Positions 44,901-53,898 of a DNA stretch of 64,000 nucleotides are shown here, one piece after another (the stretch's first letter is position 1; each line of letters starts with the position of its first letter). This DNA comes from Solen grandis (taxonomy: Eukaryota; Mollusca; Bivalvia; Adapedonta; Solenidae). The stretch is taken from contig CM037782.1 in the NCBI GenBank assembly GCA_021229015.1, positions 42,461,226 through 42,525,225 on the forward strand. Direction: 5' to 3'. The position numbers and the translations under genes are program-made. The notes beneath the pieces are model-generated. The model saw nothing but the letters and a program-made list of their open reading frames with translations. It was not told the origin of the DNA and did not search any database.

Positions 44901-47788
44901 AACTTTAAACAACTTTTTTAATTATTTTAATTGCCGACTTGACCATTTGTAGGAATCTGTAATTAAACATGCCAGAATCAGGATAAGATACAAACGGAAA
45001 GAATGAATTAAAAAAAAATAATATTGGTTATATTTGTAATAAGGTAATAAGTAGTAATAGTAGTTAGTAATAAGATCTAGATATATGTTTCATTATAGTG
45101 AAGAAAGACACATTAATACATTAATACATTTAATTATAGAAAATTATCATTTTTTTTCATATTCTAAAGTAAGGATACATCTATGTATATGTAGCATAAT
45201 TACAGGGAAAAAAAAGTTGGAAATAAATCATGTCTATGATCTTTACAATGTATACTTGATTATGAAATTGAATATTACTGTTGATTCTATTTCTATTAAG
45301 ATAATTTAGTGGTATAAGAACATAGAATATTATTCATTCCCATTCCCTTTTAATTTACCCATACTCATCATGAGTATTAATACACCAGTTAACATAATTA
45401 CAAAGTTTCCTACTCTGGCTCTAAAGTGGCTCCAACTTTTCTCAAGTGGCGAAAATGATGGCGAGAGGTTGAAAAATTCCAGTGGAGGCCCTGTAGTAAG
45501 GATTACTATAAAGTAGTGCAACAACATTTTGCAAACAATAAAACACTCAATAGAGTATGTGGTTTAATAATTTTCCTAGAGACATACAGCTTTTGACATA
45601 AAAACAAGGACCTTGTGATTATCAGTTTATCACTTCAGGTATACAGTTATAGGACCTTTACAATTGAAAGTCCCAACTTCATTTAAGTGTCCCCTGGTAA
45701 CCCACATACAACCGACAGGCACACGGTTACATTGTAGACACTCTAACTACATGGCCACCCAAACTGGTTAAACATGTACAAAAGTGCCTATGGGCAACAA
45801 GAAAGAAATCCAGCCTGCTAACCTGTTGTTATGGTGCAAGCTGTAATGTTTGGCTGACAGACAGTGAGGAAATGTGGCCGCAGTCTGCCCACTGTGTACT
45901 TGGCAATGTCAGTGGTCAGTTGTGTCAGCCCACCACCAAAGTAGAATGGAATCAGGAGGCGGTAGCAGTCCACCATGTAGGAGGACATTCTTTTTTGGGC
46001 TTTCTTACATTTGATTCCCTCAATAGCCAGAATCTGTTCAGAAATATTAATATGATTAACAGATATGAATCAGTTTTCCTGAAAAATATTTAAGAAATGT
46101 CCAGCAAGAGTGTTCCTTGGAAGCATGATGGAATAAGTGTGACAGACAGACATATAGGCCATGACAAACAACGGAGAAGTGATTCCTATTATACAGCAGG
46201 TGACACAAAAAAGTAAAATCATAAACCACATATCCAGTAATCTATAAATTAATCTCAGTTTCATTTAAAGCTGAAATATTTGAATTAATAAAAATACTGA
46301 TCAGACATTGGAAACAACTTGTTTTAAATGCATATTTTTACATAATTATATTGAAACTTACAAGTGTTGTTGGCAGAACTATTCCAACAAATCCAGCCAC
46401 CCACGTTGGAATAGTGTTCTTTTTATAGGGGTGCATAAGACTTTCATCATCACAGTAAAACCCTCTATGGTATGGTTTTGCCACAACAAACAAAATCAGC
46501 ACTGGAATTGCCACTGAAATAAAGTAACAGAATGTGCATTGATAACTTTGTGTCCTCTATATTTCTTTTTCATTCTACTGAAGCTGATATAACACACCTG
46601 ATAGAATAAATTAACTCTAAAATAAAATCAGTGTGTTTTAATACTTTATCATTTTATTTCACTAACAGAATGATTATCTTCATTGGAATATTATTAACCA
46701 GCTGTCTTGAGGACATCTACTTTTGTTTTATAATGTACCAGTACATTACATTGTAAAAGTGATAATCAAGTTATGTTTTCTATAAACAGGGCATCATGAA
46801 CTGTGTCTTGTGTATGAAAAACCACTTTAATGTATCAAGCATTTTCTTTTTCAGCCAGAATTCATTTGTTCTTAACATACTTTCGCCCGAATCCATTCAG
46901 CTTAGTCTGTATACCCTACAAAATTGATCCATTTACCTTAGAAAATGAGTCTATACACCCACCTTTTATCAGTTTGGTCAAACTAAGAGAAAACTTAACA
47001 AGCAAATTCATTGCATTGATAATCCTAGCCAAATAAAGCAAATTAATAACATGAAAAACTAGAAAAATCAATGAAAGTGATGAATACCCTCCATATTGTT
47101 TTTTTCACAGAAGATGCATATAATAAATTATGCCAAGCACATGCACACATCATTATCAATGCATATACAATATTGAGCTGAAAAGAAATATAGAAGAAGT
47201 TTACATCAGGGGTCATAACTCTGTCATTCTTTGGATTATGAGCATATAAATTATGTCAAGCACATCTACATGACATTGGTTCGCCCACAGAGCCGAGCAG
47301 GCAGACTGACCCTAATTAAGCAATGTTATCAGTCAGTCTACGTGACATTAGAACTGACCTGTAAAACCATACTGTACTGTTCACAATTCAAAGGTAAAAA
47401 TTACTGTTTATAAAAATGAAATTCCTATTAATGACTATAAATTTGACATTTGATTCTTTCATTATATGGTAAATTAGCTGTTTATTTTGAGAATGGGGAA
47501 TTTTACAGTTGTTTTTTTTTCAGTTAAATACAGTAAAGGATTTATCTGAATCCTAATTTTTACCATGTGCGTAGATACAGTGCTGTATTTTATATTAAAA
47601 AAAACAACATCAGATATACATAAGATGTACCAAAGATTTCCGGGTTTGTTTTTTAAAACATGTTTTAATTTTTCGAACTATATATGTCGACTACCTAAAG
47701 CGATCGAGAGTACATCAAACGTCAGTCTGAACACGGCTTTCCTGCGATATATTTCCATCCTTGGGCTTGCAGTAGCTTCGTCAGTCAT
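38845..47788 (-). CDS. Phospholipid phosphatase (PLPP/LPP, PAP2 superfamily), complete
   Basis: Removes phosphate from lipid phosphates such as phosphatidate, lysophosphatidate and sphingosine-1-phosphate at the plasma membrane or in the ER, by family knowledge. Coding exons: 47788-47695, 46513-46362, 46033-45823, 42771-42714, 42136-42079, 40568-40392 and 38991-38845. All introns are GT-AG, phases agree, and the total is 897 nt for 298 aa. The start ATG has an in-frame TAA directly before it. Six hydrophobic segments are visible. Motif 1 is KYTVGRLRP (127-135), motif 2 PSGH (176-179), motif 3 SRISDYMHHWSD (224-235), with all catalytic residues present. An NIT glycosylation site (144) lies in the loop between motifs 1 and 2, as in vertebrate LPPs. 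KPYHRGFYC (44-52) is a family hallmark. The 48-residue tail encoded by the last exon is Cys/Asn/Ser-rich and unlike vertebrate tails. It resembles PLPP1-3 rather than plasticity-related PLPPR proteins, which lack catalytic residues. Confidence 0.93.
39360..39680. repeat. Dispersed repeat with GGGCCAT/agagg-type phrases, in phosphatase intron 6
   Basis: 'aagggccatagctctgcaca', 'tctgtaaagtttgttactct' and 'atgcccctccaaaacctttt' read like a fragment of an interspersed repeat. No second copy in this window, so recognition is by style only. Confidence 0.4.
40140..40290 (+). repeat. SINE family C fragment, opposite orientation
   Basis: 'gggttgtgagttcaataccc' (B-box relic), 'cagtactgctgcaacccagg' and 'aaccatttaagaagattagt' match the reverse complement of 23870-24010. 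Confidence 0.6.
40392..40568 (-). CDS. Phosphatase exon 6 (177 bp)
   Basis: TM5, catalytic motif 3 and most of TM6. The frame runs on into the intron without a stop for about 17 codons, but the GTTAGT donor fits the phase of the last exon. Confidence 0.93.
40702..40930 (+). repeat. MITE-like repeat D, copy 1
   Basis: 'cctcatgaatattcatgta', 'cattgctgtgcagactatg' and 'actacaatatctaatgagc' match 63748-63965. It contains the palindrome CATGAATATTCATG and lies in phosphatase intron 5. Confidence 0.65.
40931..42078. other. Phosphatase intron 5, unassigned part
   Basis: About 41495-41590 is a strongly diverged relative of the TTAA MITEs (agtataaaaaccagactagt ... ctcacaggttggcc). Otherwise nothing recognised. 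Confidence 0.45.
42079..42136 (-). CDS. Phosphatase exon 5 (58 bp)
   Basis: Catalytic motif 2, LSFPSGHSSVSFYCMIWLV. Donor GTAAG. Confidence 0.94.
42320..42500 (+). repeat. Degenerate tRNA-headed SINE
   Basis: 'gtgcctggacagtgtagtgg' resembles an A box and 'tcaattcctagtc' a decayed B box, followed by 'tctgggtactccagttaact', a 3' body phrase common in bivalve SINEs. Confidence 0.5.
42714..42771 (-). CDS. Phosphatase exon 4 (58 bp)
   Basis: Lumenal loop FIDGDVCQGSDKAAIEEA. Its phases join exons 3 and 5 exactly. Confidence 0.9.
42772..43333. other. Phosphatase intron 3, unassigned part
   Basis: AT-rich, nothing recognised. Confidence 0.5.
43334..43568 (-). mobile_element. TTAA-flanked MITE, copy 6 (inverted), damaged dyad
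   Basis: Same family in opposite orientation, both TTAA sites present. One arm of the central dyad is replaced by 'actggttactgg', so the hairpin cannot form fully. It lies in phosphatase intron 3. Confidence 0.9.
43569..44314. other. Phosphatase intron 3, unassigned part
   Basis: No gene. 43690-43880 repeats short 'tttgacccttgaa' phrases. Confidence 0.45.
44315..45493. mobile_element. Possible non-autonomous hAT-like element
   Basis: Left end CAGGGCCTTCGCTG and right end CAGTGGAGGCCCTG are inverted with two mismatches in 14. Both ends continue with 'tggcgaaa/tggcgc' words in mirrored orientation. Flanks TTGTAAG and TAGTAAG fit a 7-8 bp duplication with one mismatch. The inside is AT-rich with no transposase. 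It lies within phosphatase intron 3. Confidence 0.5.
45494..45822. other. Phosphatase intron 3, part next to exon 3
   Basis: No feature recognised apart from the exon 3 donor at its right edge. Confidence 0.5.
45823..46033 (-). CDS. Phosphatase exon 3
   Basis: TM3, catalytic motif 1 (KYTVGRLRP) and the NIT glycosylation site. Confidence 0.94.
46362..46513 (-). CDS. Phosphatase exon 2
   Basis: Rest of TM1, the KPYHRGFYC hallmark and TM2. Acceptor TTTCAG, donor GTAAGT. Confidence 0.93.
46514..47694. other. Phosphatase intron 1
   Basis: 1181 bases, AT-rich, no element recognised. The first intron of the gene. Confidence 0.6.
47695..47788 (-). CDS. Phosphatase exon 1
   Basis: Start codon and the first half of TM1 (RKAVFRLTFDVLSIAL). 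Ends in phase 1 at a GTAG donor. A second in-frame ATG is at 47758. Confidence 0.88.
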
Positions 47789-49608
47789 TTAGTGGTTATG
47801 TACATCAGGTATATCGATAAGTTACTTAGACATATCAGATGTTCGCTAACTCCATGTAAACACTGAGCAAATTTCCGGTTTAACCAAGGGGTATAACTTT
47901 TGCAAAGGTACCGTATAATGTACTGTCGAATAATATTCCGTTGTATTAATAGTCAGTGGAGGGCAGCTGTTTAATTACGCACCAGTGACATGTTGCTGGA
48001 CCACCCCAACTCAAAAGTATGATATAGAAGATAATTGTTTGTTTAGTTGTAAGATCGATTAATAATTTCACTGAGTGAACATACAAAGTGATATTTTCAC
48101 GAGTGAAAAAAACATCTTTTTATGTTCACGAATTAAATAATATATGTCGATCTTTCATCACAAAAGACGTCTAAATTGACAAGATTACCTCGCGAGCGTG
48201 ACGTTATTTATGACGTCATTTCTTGCGTAAAACCCAGCACAAATGACGCTCCGAAAAGTATGAAAGTGGTAACAGTGAAATTACCATTTTCAATTCAATG
48301 ATATTTCCCTATAATCCACCGAAAAGCATTAATTAAATAAATGTTTTTAGTTAATTATTAATCTAATAAGTTAGTAGGAGTTATATTGCTACATTAGAAC
48401 TTAAATTCAGACCTTTGATTTTTTTTTCGGCGTAGCTGTCTAACCTCACTTTTGAACTTCCGATATTTACGAATGATGGCGCAATATAAGCCCAATTTTT
48501 AATAAATATCAATATACTCATCTCATTTTCACGCTCAATCAGAAATTCCCGAGGAAAAGAGTTGATCGCATCTCTTTCAAAGGCCCATTATATTCAATAA
48601 TATTAATGAAAAAAGAAAATCTGTCGGTCAGATCTCTTCCGCCAAAACGTGTTTTTGATTCATCCCGTCCACACAAAATAAGACCAGTTTTATGTTATAA
48701 ACGAGCTTTGAACTGCGTTAACATGATCATAAAAAGATAAATCCTAACATTTTTAGCGTGCGCTTTCTCTCTTTCTCTCTCTTACAGATTATAAGATATA
48801 TATGTATTTAAATCAAAAGGAATTAGATTTAAAACAACATATGCACAATAAAAGGTATATCAATGTAAATAAAATTAATATAAATGTAACACTTCGCTTA
48901 CTGAATTATGCCGAGGAAAAAACATTTTGTAATAACCTTATCACTGATTACTTCCATTTTCGTACATAAACATTTTTTCTTCATTTTTCTTTAATATCAT
49001 CTAATACAACAAAAATATTTCTCACAGCTGGATCAGAACTTGCAACCTAGCCTTACAATTAGTGACATAAAAATTGTATTTATGACACTATATATCATAA
49101 AGAAAAAATACGTTCGAGGATCTACCATTAAAGCAACTCGGCTTAATGACTATTAAGACAATCTGGGTCAAAGATCTTGTCAAAAAAAAATACCTTGAAG
49201 TTGATTTTATGGACCAAAAGCATAAAACAAAGAGAGAGAGAGATACACTAACGCAAAAAATTCTATAATCACCCCCCCCCCCCCCCCCCTTAGAATGAAT
49301 CTCCGTCATCTTAGAAACATTTTTTTACGAGGGAACATGCCCCCCCCCCCCAGGCACCAGGCATAACTTTTTTCAATAAGAAAATTTTTAATTTTCCCCC
49401 TGAAAATTCTGGATCCGGGCCTGCTCACAGTTATCAATGTACATATTTTGCAATTCGATTATTATCTTACATTTACATTTACCTACATCTTTTAGTTTCT
49501 TTAATATTTTTTTCAATAGAGTAAAACATATGACTGTTATGTTCAATACTTAAATTATAATCCCCTTTAAAAAAAAAATATCTTATTTTATTAAAAATTA
49601 CAATTTTC
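47789..49608. other. Region upstream of the phosphatase gene
   Basis: Should contain its promoter. A palindromic CRE, TGACGTCA, is at 48211-48218 with a half site TGACGTTA about 11 bases before it. Further up are CT and C homopolymers (48765-48785, 49271-49289, 49340-49350). No gene recognised. Confidence 0.4.
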
Positions 49609-50190
49609 CTATTCGTTGTGTATGACCATGCAGAGTTATGGTTCTTGGTAACTGCACCGCTCCTACTTGCTATCATATTTTGTTTAAAATCCTGACCTTG
49701 TTTACTTTATGAGTCTTGCTTCCAACAAAAGATGATAATAAAATAAATGATAATAAAGGGAGATAATTAAAATGGACTAGGTAGAATTATGGTTCTTGAT
49801 CAATGTATTCTTCCAAATTGTCATTTACTTAAATATGAAGTTTCAAGTCAAAACCTTGTAAAATTTTCATGTATATAGTAAATAGATAATGGGAGATTAT
49901 TAAAAGAAATATCATCATCACTTTTAAATCTTTTAAATCTCACCATCTATTAATATTTCAAGTTTTAAGTCAATATCTTGAATCATTTTTAAGTTAAGCT
50001 CCCGAAAATAAAAATTTAAAAGGGATGTAATTTAAAAAAATGAGCCAAGTAGAGTTATGGTGCTTAATCACTACACTTCTTCTAGTCGCATTCTATTCAT
50101 ATATTAGTTTCAAGTCAATACCTTCTTCTATAGTTTTCAAGTTATGGCCAATATTAAAGTTGCCGACAATCCAACAAACAAACCAACCAA
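49609..50190 (+). repeat. Degenerate tandem repeat, about 200-bp spacing
   Basis: 'agttatggttcttggtaact', 'gaattatggttcttgatcaa' and 'agttatggtgcttaatcact' start three successive blocks that continue with 'agtttcaagtcaa' and 'ttgtaaaattttcatg / ttttcaagttatgg'. A common style of bivalve interspersed repeat. Confidence 0.6.
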
Positions 50191-50968
50191 CCAATACTAA
50201 AAAAAAAAAAAAGGTCACTACGAGATGATTACTATAAAAATCCTCACGTAGGTCACAACATTTATTTTCTAATTCTACAATGTCATTTCCCTTGTGTATA
50301 ATAATAAGGAACTTTGAATGATTTTAAGCATTTTTAAAACATTAAAAAGTTGGGATTTGCCTTGTGTTAATATCACCTAAGTTCCATAAATTAATAGTTG
50401 AAAGTACACATGTATTGATTTAGGGCACTCATTTGATATCAATATATTTTCATGTTTGATATACATTTACTTAGAACAACATGTAATTGCTAATAAAAGG
50501 ATTTTCCCAGGCACACAAAATAGCTCATGTTGACCCTCAAATTCGTAAATGACCCCCCAAATCTCTTTATATATCAAAGGGTCATTCAATCCCCATTTGA
50601 AAAAAAGGAGGAAAACCTTGTAAAATATCGTTTCATTCAAAAGCGCACTTTATCTTTGTAAGATTTTTTCTCTTTTGAAAAAACAACAACATATACATGT
50701 ATACTCAGTTGAAAAGAATATTTTTTAGTCATAAGTATAATTCTTCCAATTAAAAAAGAAAACGCCTATATTTATCACATTTATAGCAAACATATTATAT
50801 TTCGGGAAAAAAAGATACATTAAAAATAACGAAAGACTGAACACAGGCGTCTGTGCTTTTTCAATTGATGATAAGAAATATTTCAGTGCAATACTGTCCG
50901 ATGGACGTAACAACCTTGTAATTCTCCACAATTGCCTGCTGCCTTGTCCCGGTGTCAATGTGTCACAA
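50191..50968. other. Intergenic stretch
   Basis: AT-rich, no feature recognised. Confidence 0.5.
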
Positions 50969-51007
50969 AGATAAAGGGCAGGCTGATCTGTCCCACGTGG
51001 CTTATCT
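50969..51007 (+). promoter_or_regulatory. GATA / E-box cluster upstream of the VWC gene
   Basis: AGATAA (50969-50974), CACGTG (50994-50999) and TTATCT (51002-51007) lie within 40 bases, 75-110 bases before the start codon. They would sit in the proximal promoter. Inferred from motifs alone. Confidence 0.35.
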
Positions 51008-51081
51008 ATGAATTGGTCTATGTACGTCGATCTCAGACAGTAGCATTTGACCAGATACCAGTGTAGCGATCACTTCACAGA

Positions 51082-51154
51082 ATGGCAGCCATCAAGATTT
51101 TACTCGCATGTGCCATCGTTGCATGTGTGTATGGAACAAATTTCTACGAAACAG
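51082..51154 (+). CDS. VWC gene exon 1 (signal peptide)
   Basis: 24 codons plus one base. Hydrophobic core LLACAIVACV with likely cleavage after VYG. Donor GTATGA. Confidence 0.87.
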
Positions 51155-53632
51155 GTATGATTCTTATTTATTGCTGACAAAATAAGACAAATTTCCGTTT
51201 ACTTATAGATCTAAGGTATATTTGCTCTTTCAAATTAAAAGAAATAAATCCAACCATATTTGTCAAAGTTGTGTTAAATAGATGACTTCAAATAATGAAA
51301 GTGAAAATTATGTATTTGAGGATTTAAAGATAAAATATGGTGGCATATGTCTGCCAGCCACTTATCCACTTAGCTATGTGGAAACTTTTCTGAAACATTG
51401 TCACATATTCAGTTATTATCTGGCAAGTAGAAAATTTTCAAGTTATCCACTTAGGTATCTTAATAGGACTAAACAGTCTATTAGTGCCCTCTACTGCCAA
51501 TCACATATTCATTTACTTTAACTGGATACCATGCTTTTTTCCCAATGATTATGTGTAAAAATGCTTGTTATCAACATAATTTAATTGATTAACTTGAAAA
51601 AAAGGCGAGATATCCAGTTATCTTAAGTGAATATATGGTTGACAGTAGTGGGCACTAACAGACAGTTTTGTCCTGTTCAGATACAAAAGAGGATAACACG
51701 AAAGGTTTCCTACTTGCCAGATACTATGGTGATATTTAATGATTTTAAAATTTGACCATATTTGTTATTTATTGATGAATAATTGTTGGTTTGACAATGC
51801 TTCCACTGAGTAGACATTGTTCGAAATATCTGAAGAACTAAATAGGACTTAAAACACCCATTAGCTCTCTGAATCGCACCAACCGTCCTTCATTAATGGA
51901 TAGATTGGTACTGTTGCGGGTGGTGTTTTTGTTTGTTGTTTTAAGCCTATAAATACATTTGTTTTAGTACCATTTTCTTGCCTTTTCGGCGTATCAGCAT
52001 TTGACTTGAATACTTGATTGGGGACTTTGTACATTTTCATCACCAAGGTGACTGTCCAGTCGGTCGGTCCGTGGGAGAGCGATGGCTACTGGTAGGAAAG
52101 TGCGTGGAATGCTACTGTGATCAAACAGGATATGGATGTACTGGGTTAGTACCTCTCATTGACACCGAACAAGTCCTAAATCCTCTTCTGACAGATAATA
52201 TTGTCAAATATTAATTGATACCCCATTTTATCAAAATATGTTCGATTCATTGTCAAAATTATAGTTATTGCTAAACCATATTCTGTGTACATGTGTATCT
52301 TTATGAATAAATACATAGAAGCTTTTTTTCCCCGCGGAACACAAATATTTTTTCAATAGCTCAGGTATAAACAAGTGTGGAATTACTGCTTGTACCAAAG
52401 CTAGTGACTCAGTTCTTCGTGTGCATCCGTTCAAGCCTCTGGTCCAGGACACTAAGTCCAACAATTTTTATCATATTGCTTCTCGAATAAATACAAAATA
52501 AGATACATTTATTTTACAATTTATTTTGATATTTAGCAAAACAAAAATCGTGGAAAGTATTCCAAAATATTCTGGGTGGATTATGTCCAGCGAAAACACT
52601 ACATTCAAGTTGGCTATACAATTATTTAACCAATATGGCTAAAATATTGAGGTATATTTAATGAAGTATTTTTTATATACGTTTGGTGCACTCTAACGTT
52701 ATCTCCGATTCTCTTCGAAAACCATATGTAGGATTCCGAAGATCGACGTTGGCATCATTGTGACAGGCTACAAATAGAGAATAAACATATAATTAAGATC
52801 ATTTTAACCTTATTTTTTTTTCTCATATTATTATTATATATACCGGATAGCTGCAATACTCTGACGCCAACCTTCGGCTGCTACCGAGTCGTCAATACCA
52901 CGGCGCCGTTCCCTGACTGCTGTCCACGGCTTGAATGTCTGACTTTGAATGGTCTGGGGAACTAGTCTGTAGTGTGATGTTTCAGAAAAATAAAGTCTTG
53001 AAACAAAAGCTAGCCGTGTCTTTGAAGTAATATTAACGACTTTTTATATGTGTAAAAACAGAGACTTTAAATCTAAATGTTTTAATTACTCAACTATTTA
53101 ATAATCATAATTCGGGTGAATTTCATTGCTCAAGCTTCCCATTATATTTGCCGATATGATGGATCTGTTCTGCTTGGCATGTGCTTCACAATTATAGTAC
53201 ATTTATACAGTCGTCGTATTATCGTGTTCATGTATAAATTATTTCATTTTTCTGATTTTTATAAATTATATGTTTAAGAATGTGTTTTAATCTTTTGCAT
53301 CATTGCTAGCTTTTGTTCCTTTTGGCATCTCTATATTTTAGGCAGCAGTGCATACGAAACTCCAAAATGAGTTATTTCTGCTTATTCTCCTGCAATGGCA
53401 TATCCCAAGCTATAGCCAATCCTTACCCCTACTTCATACATGCTTTACAGACAGGGCACCTGTGGCTTGCTTTTTGTTATGACGTCATTTCTACTACGCA
53501 TGACTTTGTGCTTCTTTTTTCAGATGTGACGCAGTGAGCCCAGTTATCGGCTGCTACATAACTCAGCCCAAAACAACCCACTATCCGGAGTGCTGCCCAC
53601 GCTTATTTTGTCCTCCCCTCGTCGGTCGCTAA
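51082..53632 (+). CDS. Secreted single-VWC-domain protein with two alternative last exons
   Basis: Exon 1 (51082-51154) encodes a signal peptide, MAAIKILLACAIVACVYG. Exon 2 (52048-52144) encodes the first half of a cysteine-rich domain (GDCPVG ... GKCVECYCDQTGYGCT). It can be joined in the same phase to exon 3a (52851-52965) or exon 3b (53524-53632), each encoding the second half, a CCPRL-x-C motif and a stop. The products are 94 and 92 aa with ten cysteines after the signal. The CXXCXC and CC-x3-C spacing fits the von Willebrand type C fold. The YP/FP-x-CCP ending closely resembles the single-domain SVWC family of arthropods, whose members include immune- and nutrition-responsive proteins. 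A function in this animal cannot be read from sequence. Both junction sets keep frame, and each last exon has an AATAAA. It could instead be one live and one decaying exon, but neither shows a lesion. Confidence 0.85.
52048..52144 (+). CDS. VWC gene exon 2 (first half-domain)
   Basis: Acceptor CACCAAG and donor GTTAGT. Cysteines DC, KC, VEC, YC and YGC. Confidence 0.85.
52851..52965 (+). CDS. VWC gene exon 3a (proximal last exon)
   Basis: Acceptor GGATAG after a T-rich tract. Encodes FGCYRVV ... FPDCCPRLEC and ends LNGLGN-stop. Confidence 0.85.
52989..52994 (+). promoter_or_regulatory. Polyadenylation signal for exon 3a
   Basis: AATAAA 24 bases after the stop codon. Confidence 0.7.
53524..53632 (+). 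CDS. VWC gene exon 3b (distal last exon)
   Basis: Acceptor TTTTTTCAG. Encodes IGCYITQ ... YPECCPRLFC and ends PPLVGR-stop. Shares the cysteine frame of exon 3a while the loop and tail differ. Confidence 0.86.
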
Positions 53633-53693
53633 TTTGTCGTCTGCTGCAGCTATAATCACGCATGCTATTCACATTTGTAAACTTGAACCTGAA

Positions 53694-53699
53694 AATAAA
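53694..53699 (+). promoter_or_regulatory. Polyadenylation signal for exon 3b
   Basis: AATAAA about 62 bases after the stop codon. Confidence 0.7.
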
Positions 53700-53733
53700 A
53701 CATACTTTTAAACTCATTAAATTATCCCGACAC

Positions 53734-53833
53734 NNNNNNNNNNNNNNNNNNNNNNNNNNNNNNNNNNNNNNNNNNNNNNNNNNNNNNNNNNNNNNNNNNN
53801 NNNNNNNNNNNNNNNNNNNNNNNNNNNNNNNNN
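53734..53833. other. Assembly gap (100 N)
   Basis: Exactly 100 N between the end of the VWC gene and a laminin exon, so the true distance and even the adjacency are uncertain. Confidence 0.99.
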
Positions 53834-53898
53834 TCCTTGCTCAGACCTTACTGAAGCCGGAGCTTACTTCTATGGGGACGGAGGATACCTCAAAGCCA
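53834..53898 (+). CDS. Laminin alpha exon A (5' truncated by gap)
   Basis: PCSDLTEAGAYFYGDGGYLKA plus one base; donor GTAAGT. Confidence 0.85.

Noticed and set aside
45872..46093. Plus-strand open frame over phosphatase exon 3
   Set aside because: It is the shadow of the minus-strand exon, which carries the catalytic motif.
48211..48218. Strong claim of a CRE-driven promoter for the phosphatase gene
   Set aside because: TGACGTCA is present, but it also occurs near 13415, beside SINE-related sequence; position alone does not support function.
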